Below the pieces are notes generated by a model that did no database searches, was not told the origin of the DNA, and saw nothing but the letters and a program-made list of their open reading frames with translations. This document shows positions 15,397 through 24,779 of a stretch of 37,424 nt of DNA, piece after piece. How positions within the stretch are numbered: the first letter of the stretch is position 1; each line of letters opens with the position of its first letter. Source of the stretch: Saprospiraceae bacterium (GTDB taxonomy: Bacteria > Bacteroidota > Bacteroidia > Chitinophagales > Saprospiraceae); contig JAHDFQ010000026.1 of the NCBI GenBank assembly GCA_020628085.1, positions 1-37,424 on the forward strand, written 5' to 3'. The translations under genes and the position numbers were made by a program.

Positions 15397-17586
15397 TCAA
15401 CTTCTAGCAGTAGCTTTGGGAAGTACCATGTGTTGATTGATTTTTTTATATAAATCTGCTGGTAAGAATGGTTTGGCAATAAAATCTGTAAATCCAATTC
15501 GATTGGTTTCTTTTTGTACTTCATATATAGCTGAAGCTGTTAAGGCAATAATTGGGGCAGTGGAGTAGTAACCTTCCATAGAACGGATAATTTTAGTTGC
15601 TTCAATCCCATCCATAACGGGCATCTGTAAATCCATTAAGATAATTTGATATATTTTGGTTTGAACGAGCTCCGTTGCAATTTTTCCGTTCTCGGCAATA
15701 TCAACGTCGATTCCCCATTTTTTTAAGAAATTAATAGTGACCTTTTGATTGATTTTATTATCCTCCACCAATAATAGTCGAGTATTACTGAGTGTTAAAT
15801 TATTACAAATGGGATAAATAGAATTGGGTTTGTGTGGTCGAATAGGAAGTACGCCTAGTGGATTTTTAGCTTTTTTAAAGTTCAATGTGAATTTGAATAT
15901 AGAGCCTTTATTAAGCTCACTGAATACATTAATATGGCTACCTTGAAGTTCTAAAATATTTTTGGTAATTGCTAACCCTAAGCCAGTTCCTTGACGAATA
16001 TTTGTGTTGTTGACTTGTGAGAAATCATTAAAAATAGAACTCAAATGATCAGAAGGAATACCAATTCCTGTATCTTTTATCACAAACTGAATATTATTGG
16101 AATCTGGAAATTGAAAAATAGTGCTGACATTAACAACTACTTCTCCTTTATGTGTAAATTTAATTGCGTTCCCAACAAGGTTATTTAACACTTGCGTTAA
16201 CCGCAATGGATCGCCTACGACCATGGAAGGGGTGTGTTTATCAAAACGTAAATGCAACTGAATACCTTTTTCTCTAGCTTTGCTTCCTAGACCATGTTGA
16301 ATGGTGGTCAACACTCGTTTAAGATTAAATGTCGTTTCTGTGAAGGTGACTTTACCCGCTTCTATTTTACTAAAATCAAGAATATCATTAATTAGATGTA
16401 ATAAATTTTCCGCTGAGAACTTGAGCGTTTGTAAGTGTTCTTGTTGAGTTTCCTTCGGATCTTCTTCTAACAATAGGTGCGTAAGAGCGATGACTGCATT
16501 CATGGGAGTACGAATTTCATGACTCATAGAAGATAGAAAATGAGCTTTTACTTTTGTAGCTTCAATAGCCTTTTCCTTAGCTCTGACTAATTCTTCTTTA
16601 ATAGCTCGTTCTTCTGTGATGTCTCTTGCAATACACAAAGAACCCTGATTATGACCATTTTCATCAAAAAACATACTAGTTTTTTGCCCGAGCCAAACTG
16701 TTTGACCATTTTTAGAAACCATAGGAAATTCGATATATGAAACTCTTTGTTGATTTTTGGCTTGATTTACAAAGAAGCGTGTTTGTTCTCTTTTAAACCC
16801 TTCTTTCACTAAAGATAAATAATCGAACGATAGTAATTCAGATTCATTAAAACCCGTTTTTTCACAAGCAGTTTGATTAGCGTAGACAATTGCTCCTTTA
16901 TGGTTGACCTTGTAGATTAAGTCATCTACTTCTTCTACTAAATTTTTATATTTCCTTTCACTAGAACTTAGTCGTTTATTTAAAATATTTTTTTGTTGTA
17001 AAAGCTGAATGGTTTTCTGTTCAGTTTTTGCCTTATTGCTAATATAGTTGTTGATTAAAAAGTAGATGACAAAGAATGGAATAACTAATCTAGTATAATA
17101 AAAGAACCCTTTTTCCCGTACTGCAAAATCCTCTAAATGAATTATATTGAATATATTAATACTATAATTTGAGATCACTCCGATAAGAATAGTATTAAAA
17201 AGACATATACCAAGCAAAGTGGCTGCCCATCTTTTATTGATCAAAAAACTTGCAATAAGAACAGCGATCAAATACCATACAATTATGTGAATATTTTCAG
17301 ATTCTTGTACGACATAATGAATGATAGATAAACAAATAAAAGAAGTAGAAAGAGAAAGTTTAATCCCAGAATCGTATTGCTTTTTTTTGATTAAATAATA
17401 TCCTACGATTGAAGTAAAAAAAGCAATGCTACACAGCAATACAATGGCGGTGTGTAATTGTAGGACGGTTAACATGATCGCCAATTGTGTAATGCAGATA
17501 ACGAGACCAATTTGATTCGTCAACACTTTATAAGGTGCTTTGGAATCAAAGCTCGTACTGTCTAGCCTATCTTGATAATTACACAT
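15397..17586 (-). CDS. hybrid sensor histidine kinase/response regulator
   Basis: A 729-residue hybrid kinase. About six or seven hydrophobic segments span residues 25-180; a short coiled coil (185-212) leads to a PAS domain (about 213-325, ending CIARDITEERAIKEEL); then the phosphoacceptor helix with H356 in SSMSHEIRTPMNAV; the ATPase domain with NLVGNAIKFTHKGE, KDTGIGIP and GTGLGLA; and a receiver domain from about 602 with D652 in LMDLQMPVMDG and K near the end in FIAKPF. It is a phosphorelay protein that needs an Hpt partner encoded elsewhere. ATG 17586 is chosen; a TTG ten codons earlier is possible. A near-promoter box, AATCTTTG, is just upstream. Signal unknown. Confidence 0.92.
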   Translation of the reverse strand: MCNYQDRLDSTSFDSKAPYKVLTNQIGLVICITQLAIMLTVLQLHTAIVLLCSIAFFTSIVGYYLIKKKQYDSGIKLSLSTSFICLSIIHYVVQESENIHIIVWYLIAVLIASFLINKRWAATLLGICLFNTILIGVISNYSINIFNIIHLEDFAVREKGFFYYTRLVIPFFVIYFLINNYISNKAKTEQKTIQLLQQKNILNKRLSSSERKYKNLVEEVDDLIYKVNHKGAIVYANQTACEKTGFNESELLSFDYLSLVKEGFKREQTRFFVNQAKNQQRVSYIEFPMVSKNGQTVWLGQKTSMFFDENGHNQGSLCIARDITEERAIKEELVRAKEKAIEATKVKAHFLSSMSHEIRTPMNAVIALTHLLLEEDPKETQQEHLQTLKFSAENLLHLINDILDFSKIEAGKVTFTETTFNLKRVLTTIQHGLGSKAREKGIQLHLRFDKHTPSMVVGDPLRLTQVLNNLVGNAIKFTHKGEVVVNVSTIFQFPDSNNIQFVIKDTGIGIPSDHLSSIFNDFSQVNNTNIRQGTGLGLAITKNILELQGSHINVFSELNKGSIFKFTLNFKKAKNPLGVLPIRPHKPNSIYPICNNLTLSNTRLLLVEDNKINQKVTINFLKKWGIDVDIAENGKIATELVQTKIYQIILMDLQMPVMDGIEATKIIRSMEGYYSTAPIIALTASAIYEVQKETNRIGFTDFIAKPFLPADLYKKINQHMVLPKATARS

Positions 17587-17698
17587 ATTTCTACAAAGAT
17601 TTTTTGCAAATAACAAAATGCGTAATACTTGTAAAAATAATCTTAAAATACAGTAAGAGTTATGACAGCTTTTTAATAAATATAGCTAAAAAATATAT

Positions 17699-19834
17699 CT
17701 ATTCTTCGACGCTTTGTATCAGAATCTCTAAAATACTGGAAGCTGCTTTAGCAATGACAGTTCCTGGACCGAAGACACCTAAAACCCCTGTTTTGTACAA
17801 ATAATCATAGTCTTGAGCAGGAATCACCCCGCCAATAATAACCATAATGTCATCTCTCCCCAAGTCTTTAAGTGCTTTGATGGTTTCAGGGACGAGTGTT
17901 TTGTGACCTGCTGCTAGTGAAGAAATACCTAAAATATGGACATCATTTTCAGTTGCTTGCTTAGCAGCTTCAGCAGGTGTTTGAAAGAGTGGACCGATAT
18001 CAACATCAAATCCGATGTCTGCAAAACTAGTGGCAATCACTTTTGCCCCTCTATCATGCCCGTCTTGGCCTAGCTTTGCAATCATAATTCGTGGTCGACG
18101 ACCATCCAATTTAGCAAATTGGTTAGCTAAATCTTGTGCTTTTTTAAAAGTATCATCCATACGAATTTCATTAGAATATACACCAGAAATAGATCGAGTT
18201 GTGGCGACATAACGAGAGAAAGCACGTTCCATTGCGTTAGATATTTCACCTAAAGTAGCTCTTAAACGAGCAGCTTTAACGGCAATTGCAAGAAGGTTTC
18301 CTTCACCAGATCGAGCTGTCTGATATACTTCTTCTAATACTGCTTGAACAGCCTTTTCGTCTCTATTAGCTTTGAGCGCTGTCAATCGTTTGATCTGTGC
18401 TTCACGAACAGCGGTGTTATCAATTTCCAGAACATCTATCGGAGCTTCTTCTTCTAAACGAAATAGATTAACACCAATAATTTTTTCATTTCCACTATCA
18501 ATACGAGCCTGTTTACGAGCTGCGGCTTCTTCAATTCGCATTTTGGGAACACCTTGCTCAATAGCTTTTGCCATACCACCTAATGCTTCTACTTCTTGCA
18601 TCCATTTCCATGCTTTTTTGACCAATTGATCCGTCAAATATTCTACATAATAAGAACCGCCCCATGGATCAACCGCTTTGATAATATCGGTTTCTTGTTG
18701 TAGATAAATCTGTGTATCTCGTGCAATTTTTGCTGAAAAATCAGTAGGTAATGCAATAGCCTCATCTAGTGAATTGGTGTGTAAAGACTGAGTTCCACCC
18801 AATGTAGCCGCCATGCCTTCAATGCAAGTTCGAGCAATATTATTGAATGGATCTTGTTCTGTTAGACTATAACCAGATGTTTGACAGTGGGTTCTAAGTG
18901 CCAGTGATTTTGGATTTTGGGGATTAAATTCTTTAACAATTTTTGCCCATAACAGACGTCCTGCTCGCATTTTTGCAATTTCCATAAAATGATTCATACC
19001 AATACCCCAGAAAAAAGATAAGCGAGGTGCAAAATCATCTATTTTGAGTCCGACTTTTAGTCCTGCACGAATATATTCTAATCCGTCTGCTAAAGTATAA
19101 GCTAACTCAATATCGGCAGTCGCACCAGCTTCGTGCATGTGATAACCACTGATACTAATAGAATTAAATTTAGGCATGTGTTGTGCTGTAAATTCAAAAA
19201 TATCTGCGATGATACGCATAGAAGGGGCAGGCGGATAAATATAGGTATTACGCACCATAAATTCTTTCAGAATATCATTCTGAATCGTTCCGCTTAGTTG
19301 CTTGGGAGCAACACCTTGTTCTTCGGCAGCCACAATATAAAAAGCCATAATCGGAATGACAGCACCATTCATCGTCATTGAAACGGACATTTTATCCAAC
19401 GGGATTTGGTCAAATAAGACCTTCATATCTTCTACACTATCAATAGCAACACCTGCTTTTCCTACATCACCCTTGACCCGTTCATGATCGGAGTCATAAC
19501 CACGATGTGTTGCTAAATCAAATGCTACGGATAATCCTTTTTGTCCTTGTTCTAAGTTTCTTCTATAAAAAGCATTACTTTCCTCGGCGGTCGAAAACCC
19601 TGCATATTGGCGAATTGTCCAAGCTCGTCCCATATACATAGAACTGTATGGACCACGCAAATAAGGTGGTAAACCTGCTACGTAAGACAGATGTGGTATG
19701 TCTTTAATATCGGTCTTCGAAAAGTGAGATGGGACAGTAATTTTTTCAGCTGTTTCCCATTTTTCAGCGTTCTCTTTTGATGTATTTCCAAGTTGAAGAT
19801 TAAGTGTTCTATTTTTAAAATTGGGTATTGACAT
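17699..19834 (-). CDS. mutB: methylmalonyl-CoA mutase, large (catalytic) subunit
   Basis: A 711-residue B12-dependent mutase that interconverts (R)-methylmalonyl-CoA and succinyl-CoA. The TIM barrel (about 40-440) contains [38 protein letters not shown] and the [11 protein letters not shown] segment with the active-site His. The C-terminal cobalamin domain has D591-G-H593-D-R-G, where H593 is the lower cobalt ligand, followed by [14 protein letters not shown] and [12 protein letters not shown]. The length fits a MutB or Sbm/ScpA large chain. No small subunit or epimerase gene is next to it, although these are often adjacent. It may be homodimeric, or the partner is elsewhere. A strong hairpin sits in its leader. 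It probably serves propionate and branched-chain amino-acid metabolism. Confidence 0.95.
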   Translation of the reverse strand: MSIPNFKNRTLNLQLGNTSKENAEKWETAEKITVPSHFSKTDIKDIPHLSYVAGLPPYLRGPYSSMYMGRAWTIRQYAGFSTAEESNAFYRRNLEQGQKGLSVAFDLATHRGYDSDHERVKGDVGKAGVAIDSVEDMKVLFDQIPLDKMSVSMTMNGAVIPIMAFYIVAAEEQGVAPKQLSGTIQNDILKEFMVRNTYIYPPAPSMRIIADIFEFTAQHMPKFNSISISGYHMHEAGATADIELAYTLADGLEYIRAGLKVGLKIDDFAPRLSFFWGIGMNHFMEIAKMRAGRLLWAKIVKEFNPQNPKSLALRTHCQTSGYSLTEQDPFNNIARTCIEGMAATLGGTQSLHTNSLDEAIALPTDFSAKIARDTQIYLQQETDIIKAVDPWGGSYYVEYLTDQLVKKAWKWMQEVEALGGMAKAIEQGVPKMRIEEAAARKQARIDSGNEKIIGVNLFRLEEEAPIDVLEIDNTAVREAQIKRLTALKANRDEKAVQAVLEEVYQTARSGEGNLLAIAVKAARLRATLGEISNAMERAFSRYVATTRSISGVYSNEIRMDDTFKKAQDLANQFAKLDGRRPRIMIAKLGQDGHDRGAKVIATSFADIGFDVDIGPLFQTPAEAAKQATENDVHILGISSLAAGHKTLVPETIKALKDLGRDDIMVIIGGVIPAQDYDYLYKTGVLGVFGPGTVIAKAASSILEILIQSVEE

Positions 19835-19851
19835 ATTTTTTTTATAGTTAA

Positions 19852-19883
19852 AGTGAAATGATGACTCCAGTCACCATTTCACT
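19852..19883 (-). terminator. long hairpin between the hydrolase and mutB
   Basis: AGTGAAATG (19852-19860), one mismatch, TGACT, a 2-nt loop CC, AGTCA, mismatch, CATTTCACT (19875-19883): a 15-bp stem with one mismatch. On the minus strand it follows the hydrolase stop by 7 bp and is followed by a weak TTTAACTATAA tail, then the mutB start 18 bp on. It could end hydrolase transcripts or act in the mutB leader. Confidence 0.6.
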
Positions 19884-19890
19884 ATTAAGT

Positions 19891-20727
19891 TCAAACCATT
19901 TCTTTTTTATTAAACTGATTTTTTACACGATCATATAAACTGTCATCATTCAGAATATCATACAAATAGTCGTGATAAATTGCATAGTCAGGTAAATTGT
20001 TATGTCCTCCACCTTCGATTTCGAATAATTCTATTTTCTGCGGAGCTAATTGTTTTAACTTTTTACTTTGATTAATTGGAATCAATCGGTCTTTAGTGCC
20101 ATGTAGAATAAAAACGGGACAATCTACTTTTTTAATAAATTGATCGGTGCGAATCTGATAACGCAGTAACCATTGGATGGGTAAGATAAAAGCAAATCGT
20201 CGAATTTGGTAGTAAAAACTGAAATAAGGCGAATCTAAAATTAGCATACGGGGTTTGTTCCAAGAAGCAATTCTCGTAGCGATACCACTACCTAATGATC
20301 TGCCATAGATGATAATCTCTTTCTCCGTATATTGTTCGGTTAGCCATTTGTAGACATGTTGTCCATCGTTGTATAAAATTCGTTCGGAACGTTTTCCTGT
20401 ACTTTTACCAAAACCCCGATAATCAATCATAAAAAAATCGTAGCCTTTACTGACAAAGTCTCGTGCAAATTTCGCCCAGCCCTTGATACTTCGAGAGTTT
20501 CCTTTAAAATAAAAAACAACGCCTTTGGAGTTAGGGACTTTAAAAATTAGACCATTAATGACACCACCATCCTCCATATCAAAATGTACTTCTTCAAATG
20601 GAAACTCATATTTATATGCAAAATTATGAGGTAGTATTTCTGGACGAAAAAAGAAAAAGTGCTGTGTGAAGTAGAAGGTCACACAAAGAAAGATATAAAA
20701 AATTCCAATGTACAGTAATAGAGTCAT
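19891..20727 (-). CDS. membrane-anchored alpha/beta hydrolase
   Basis: A 278-residue alpha/beta hydrolase of the ABHD/YfhR-like type. Residues 1-24 form one membrane anchor rich in Phe and Tyr, with the catalytic domain after it. The triad is S144 in GRSLGSG, D213 in HGTKDRLIP and H242 in EGGGHNNL; the oxyanion strand is VVFYFKGN near 70. The start is ATG 20727: a TTG three codons upstream is possible, but a perfect TATATTTG box at 20734-20741 would put the transcript start at or near this ATG. Likely an esterase or peptidase-like enzyme; substrate unknown. It precedes mutB on the same strand but a strong hairpin separates them. Confidence 0.85.
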   Translation of the reverse strand: MTLLLYIGIFYIFLCVTFYFTQHFFFFRPEILPHNFAYKYEFPFEEVHFDMEDGGVINGLIFKVPNSKGVVFYFKGNSRSIKGWAKFARDFVSKGYDFFMIDYRGFGKSTGKRSERILYNDGQHVYKWLTEQYTEKEIIIYGRSLGSGIATRIASWNKPRMLILDSPYFSFYYQIRRFAFILPIQWLLRYQIRTDQFIKKVDCPVFILHGTKDRLIPINQSKKLKQLAPQKIELFEIEGGGHNNLPDYAIYHDYLYDILNDDSLYDRVKNQFNKKEMV

Positions 20728-20733
20728 GCTATA

Positions 20734-20741
20734 CAAATATA
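20734..20741 (-). promoter_or_regulatory. promoter -7 box for the hydrolase, possibly leaderless
   Basis: Reverse strand reads TATATTTG. The ATG at 20727 begins 7 nt past its last base, so the mRNA may have no 5' leader. No clear -33 box. Confidence 0.4.
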
Positions 20742-20903
20742 AAGATTTTGAACTTATACTTCTTATTTGAATCTAAATACTTACTGTTTTTTAATTTTTC
20801 TCAAAAAAGTATAAATGAGATGCAGCGTTTTATATTTAAGTGCATTAAGTATAGTAGAAGCGGCGCACCTTCGTTCTTTTACTAACAACTGAAATTATAA
20901 AGC

Positions 20904-22652
20904 ATGAAAAATCAATTTTATTTATTAATAATATGTTTAATTGCCATTGTAGGATGTCGAAAAGATGATATTATCACGAATCAGGATGTAGTTATTCCTC
21001 CACCAACTGTAATCGAATACGAAACTGGAAAAGTCTATGGAAAAGTCACCGACAGAGATCAAAATATTATTTCTGAAGCTCAGATAATCTGGGGCAATAC
21101 GAGCCTCCAAACAGATGAAAATGGCTTCTTTTCTATTGAAGCAGTCGTTCAAAATCGAAATGCTGTGTTAACCGTTCTCAAAGACGGTTATTTTACAGCC
21201 ACTAAAACGGTTCAAGTCAATCCAGATCAAGCATTAGAAGCAAACATACAATTGATTCCACGAAATATAACTGGAAGTATTCAGGCAACTACTGGTGGTG
21301 AAATTACGACGAATAGCAATGGTAAAATTACTTTTCCAGCTAATGCTTTCCAAGATGAAAGCGGAAACTCATACACAGGACAGGTAAACGTGTATACCCA
21401 TTATTTAGATCCAACGATAGATGATTTAGATGAAGTTATGCCAGGGAATTTAATGGCTGTTAATCAAGAAAATGAAGCTCAGTTATTGAAAAGTTATGGT
21501 ATGATGAATGTAGAATTGGAGGATGATGCTGGGAATCCATTACAGTTGTCTAAAAATGCAACGTTAACAACACCAGTACCAACTTCTCTGCAAGGTCAAG
21601 CACCCGATAATATTCCATTGTGGCACTTTGATACTGATAGTGGAATGTGGATAGAGGAAGGTGCTGCTACTTTACAAGGAAACGTATATGTGGGTGAGGT
21701 TGCCCATTTTACATGGTGGAATTGCGATGTACCACAAGACTTTATTTTCTTGGAAGGGCGCATAGATAGTGGTAATCGCTTTCCGTATTACCAAGTTCAA
21801 ATTACACAATTATCCAATGAAACCTACGGTATTGTGAATACATTCGAGAAAGGATTCTTTGAAGGGAACGTACCAAAAGATGAGATACTACTATTAGAAG
21901 TTTTCAATCAATGTCAAGAATTATTATATTCTGAACAAATAGGCCCGTTTAATACTGATACAAATTTACCCGTTATTAATATCGATTCAAGTAGTGATGA
22001 GTGGATCAATATTACAGGAATAGTTGTAGATTGTAATGGTCAAGGTGTTAGCAATAGCTATGTTGTTATTCGTACAGATGACGGACTGGTAAACGACATC
22101 GTATTGACTAATGATGATGGCATATTTCAAAGAGTATATCAAGATTGTGGCGCAACAGACATTACTTATTTTGGAGTAGATATTGATGCATCTTTAGGTA
22201 GTACTGAAGAAACTGTAACAATTGCCCCAGAGTTGAATTTTGGAAATATATCCGCCTGCGATCAGGTAATTGAACAAGCGTTTACATTGACAATTGACGG
22301 AGTAGATCAAGTATGGACACCGTGTACTGTTTCAATTGATGAAAATAGTGGAGCGTATACAGTTAAAACAACACAGGATTTTCCAAACGGATCGGTACAG
22401 CACGAACTCGTTTTTATTGACTGGAACATGGGCGTCGGAGAGCCACTTTGGGCGATGTCTTATCAATATACAGTCTTTGGTTCTGTAGATCAAACTTATA
22501 TTATAAATGTATCAGATTTTAATGTCATTGAAGACTCTACTACACCTGGTTCCATTTGGCATTTTAGTTCAAATGAAGTAACTGTCACAGACGAATTATC
22601 GGGTACAGTGTATGAAAACTGTACTTTGGATATAAAAGCTCTAGTGCAGTAA
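20904..22652 (+). CDS. lipoprotein with CarboxypepD_reg-like domain
   Basis: A 582-residue surface or periplasmic lipoprotein. The signal is MKNQFYLLIICLIAIVGC with lipidated C18, followed by RKDD. Residues about 40-118 form a carboxypeptidase-regulatory-like beta-sandwich (TGKVYGKVTDRDQNIISEA ... LQTDENGFFSIEAVVQ). The middle has an ITFPANAFQDESG segment (about 145-160) that recurs in large Bacteroidota surface proteins, and a second sandwich-like repeat appears near 370-430 (ITGIVVDCNGQGVSNSYV). The C-terminal 150 residues are beta-rich and unassigned. It is 53 bp upstream of the ECF sigma gene and on the same strand, so it may belong to its regulon or operon. Ligand unknown. Confidence 0.8.
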   Translation: MKNQFYLLIICLIAIVGCRKDDIITNQDVVIPPPTVIEYETGKVYGKVTDRDQNIISEAQIIWGNTSLQTDENGFFSIEAVVQNRNAVLTVLKDGYFTATKTVQVNPDQALEANIQLIPRNITGSIQATTGGEITTNSNGKITFPANAFQDESGNSYTGQVNVYTHYLDPTIDDLDEVMPGNLMAVNQENEAQLLKSYGMMNVELEDDAGNPLQLSKNATLTTPVPTSLQGQAPDNIPLWHFDTDSGMWIEEGAATLQGNVYVGEVAHFTWWNCDVPQDFIFLEGRIDSGNRFPYYQVQITQLSNETYGIVNTFEKGFFEGNVPKDEILLLEVFNQCQELLYSEQIGPFNTDTNLPVINIDSSSDEWINITGIVVDCNGQGVSNSYVVIRTDDGLVNDIVLTNDDGIFQRVYQDCGATDITYFGVDIDASLGSTEETVTIAPELNFGNISACDQVIEQAFTLTIDGVDQVWTPCTVSIDENSGAYTVKTTQDFPNGSVQHELVFIDWNMGVGEPLWAMSYQYTVFGSVDQTYIINVSDFNVIEDSTTPGSIWHFSSNEVTVTDELSGTVYENCTLDIKALVQ

Positions 22653-22686
22653 TAAAAAAAATACTGGCTCAATAAAATCCATAAAA

Positions 22687-22712
22687 CCTCCAATCCATTA
22701 TCGGATTGGAGG
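22687..22712 (+). promoter_or_regulatory. perfect hairpin over the initiation region of the ECF sigma gene
   Basis: CCTCCAATCC (22687-22696) and GGATTGGAGG (22703-22712) form a perfect 10-bp stem with a 6-nt loop. The 3' arm holds both the TTG candidate start (22706) and a GGAGG sequence 2 bp before GTG 22715. No U run follows, so it is not a standard plus-strand terminator. It could block translation of the sigma factor. Confidence 0.65.
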
Positions 22713-23293
22713 AAGTGAAAACAAACTATTTATTTTTGAATACCCACGAACTTATACAATCTTGTTTAAAAGGAGACCCAAAAGCAGAAAAACAGTTGTT
22801 CTGTACTTTTGCTGGTCGAGTGTTGGCACTTTGCAAACGATATTGTCGCAAAAGCGAAGATGCTAGAGATTTGATGCAAGAATGTTTTATACATGTGTTC
22901 GACCGTTTACCATATTATAATCCTAAAAAAGGCGTTTTCGAGGCTTGGCTTCATCGTGTTTGTACAAATCTTGTCTTACAATATTTACGCAAACAAAAAG
23001 TAACTATTACCCTGACTTTTCCAACGATTCTCCCTGAATTTGGTGAAGTAATAGAAGCAGATGAAATGAACAAAATAAGTGATGAAGCCATCCTTGAAAG
23101 CATTTGGGAACTACCCAATGGCTATCGAGAAATCGTCAATCTATATATTTTTGAAGGTCTCAAACACAAAGAAATTGCGAATTACTTGAACATATCTGAA
23201 GGAACTTCTCGTTCTCAATATACACGTGCTAAAAAATTATTGAAAACGATCTTACAAGAAAAAGCAAGTAAAAAAACACCAAATTATGGATAA
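22706..23293 (+). CDS. ECF-type RNA polymerase sigma factor
   Basis: A 195-residue extracytoplasmic-function sigma factor. Region 2 covers about 14-82 (LIQSCLKGDPKAEKQLF, then DARDLMQECFIHVFDRL and EAWLHRVCTNLVLQYLR). Region 4 covers about 130-188 (LPNGYREIVNLYIFEGLKH, KEIANYLNISEGTSRSQYTR). It directs RNA polymerase to an unknown regulon. There is no ATG start: TTG 22706, GTG 22715 and TTG 22736 are in frame, and the first two fall in or next to a perfect hairpin. Family alignment suggests the functional protein begins near LFLNTHELIQ, so the third is quite possible. Its stop overlaps the next gene by 8 bp, a classic sigma/anti-sigma coupling. Confidence 0.9.
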   Translation: MEEVKTNYLFLNTHELIQSCLKGDPKAEKQLFCTFAGRVLALCKRYCRKSEDARDLMQECFIHVFDRLPYYNPKKGVFEAWLHRVCTNLVLQYLRKQKVTITLTFPTILPEFGEVIEADEMNKISDEAILESIWELPNGYREIVNLYIFEGLKHKEIANYLNISEGTSRSQYTRAKKLLKTILQEKASKKTPNYG

Positions 23294-24779
23294 GGATTGG
23301 CTCGAAAATAATTTAAGAAATCGCTTCGATGGACAAGAAGCACCAATGGATATGGAAGCGGAATGGGCAGCTTTACAGAACCGTCGACAACCCAAGAAAT
23401 CAAGAAGGTTTCTACTCTGGTGGTTCGGTGGTCTTGGAAGCTTCGCGATTCTTTCAATGTTATTATGGACATTTAATAACAATAGTGATTCATATGCCCT
23501 TCAAGATAATAACGTTCAATACAATGAGCAAAAGACTACCCATAGTACGGCGTCAATAACACCTATAGAAAAACCAGTGACCCTACCAACGAAAAAAATA
23601 GAATCAACGAATGCAACTTTACTAGCTTCAACTCATCAGGATGATGCACCTTCTGAAAAAGAAGAAATTAATTCTGTTTTAGAAAAAATATCAGCACTAA
23701 ATAACGAGAAAATAGGCACTAAAAACTCAAAAATTAATGATAAAAATAGAGATGTTGAAAATATTAAAATCCTGAATAATACGACCTCTTTTCCAAGTAT
23801 TAAAGAACAGATCATTCAGACTAAAACTAAGAAATCTATAGAATCAGTAGGTGTTACAGAACAAGATGATTCCTTACTACTAGCATCTCAAAAATTAACA
23901 AAAAACCTTGATCTGCCTATTTTATTAGAAAAACGAACTGTAAATTATTTAGAGAATAGTACCATCACTAATCTTATAAAATATGATTTTAAGATGCCTA
24001 CATTAAAACCTTGGGAAGAACTACCAAAAGTTGATGATCTACCACAATATAATACCAACAAATATAATAAAGGTTTGGGGGTTCATATTGGCTATGGTTG
24101 GAACAATCGTACACTAGAAGCGGAAAATTCGAGTAGTCAAGATATTATTCAGCGCCGAAATGATGCAGAATTGACCTTAGACGTTATAGATATAAGTCTA
24201 TCTTATCGTCAACTTATAAATCAAAAAATATATGTAGAAGGACACTTGGGTGTTCAGCAATCCATGGATCGGTTAGATGATTATTATGCGAATACAGAAC
24301 CCATGTTGATTGAAAATCAACCAATTGTTATCAGAAACTTGCCTGATGGAACGACAGAGACAGAAATGGGAACAATAGAAGCCACTGTTTTTAACTCCGT
24401 TCAAGCAACTTTCTATCAGACTTATCGTCAAGCCTACGGAAATATATGGATTGGGTTTTATGACCAGACGGAAGCCGATTGGATAGTAAGTATTGCAACG
24501 GGATTAGATGTTGCTATTTGGAATAGTGCAAATGGAAATACATTCCAAGATGCAGAGCGTATGGGGGAATATACTCGCTTAGAAGATAGTTCCTACAAAA
24601 AAAGTGGTGTATTGTCTGCTTTAATGCGATTAGAAGGAAGTCGATTAATCAACCAAACCAACGAACTAGGTCTTGGTATACAGGGTAAAATAAATATTAC
24701 TGATAATTACAACAGTATCAACATTGCCGAACGTCGACAATGGATTACTGGTAATATTTTTTATAGAAAATGGTTTTAG
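23286..24779 (+). CDS. anti-sigma-like membrane protein with C-terminal beta-barrel domain
   Basis: A 497-residue protein read from an ATG inside the sigma gene's end. Residues 1-41 are charged and cytoplasm-like (MDKDWLENNLRNRF, then PKKSRR), followed by one membrane segment at about 42-63 (FLLWWFGGLGSFAILSMLLW). Residues 64-260 are a low-complexity Lys/Asn/Ser/Thr-rich stretch. From about 265 the sequence becomes barrel-like (GLGVHIGYGWNNRTL, IYVEGHLGVQQSMD, GNIFYRKWF), ending in Phe as outer-membrane barrels often do. The N-terminal part and the coupling suggest an anti-sigma factor; the C-terminal part suggests a barrel. If both are right, one chain links inner and outer membranes. No known family was recognised. 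Confidence 0.7.
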   Translation: MDKDWLENNLRNRFDGQEAPMDMEAEWAALQNRRQPKKSRRFLLWWFGGLGSFAILSMLLWTFNNNSDSYALQDNNVQYNEQKTTHSTASITPIEKPVTLPTKKIESTNATLLASTHQDDAPSEKEEINSVLEKISALNNEKIGTKNSKINDKNRDVENIKILNNTTSFPSIKEQIIQTKTKKSIESVGVTEQDDSLLLASQKLTKNLDLPILLEKRTVNYLENSTITNLIKYDFKMPTLKPWEELPKVDDLPQYNTNKYNKGLGVHIGYGWNNRTLEAENSSSQDIIQRRNDAELTLDVIDISLSYRQLINQKIYVEGHLGVQQSMDRLDDYYANTEPMLIENQPIVIRNLPDGTTETEMGTIEATVFNSVQATFYQTYRQAYGNIWIGFYDQTEADWIVSIATGLDVAIWNSANGNTFQDAERMGEYTRLEDSSYKKSGVLSALMRLEGSRLINQTNELGLGIQGKINITDNYNSINIAERRQWITGNIFYRKWF

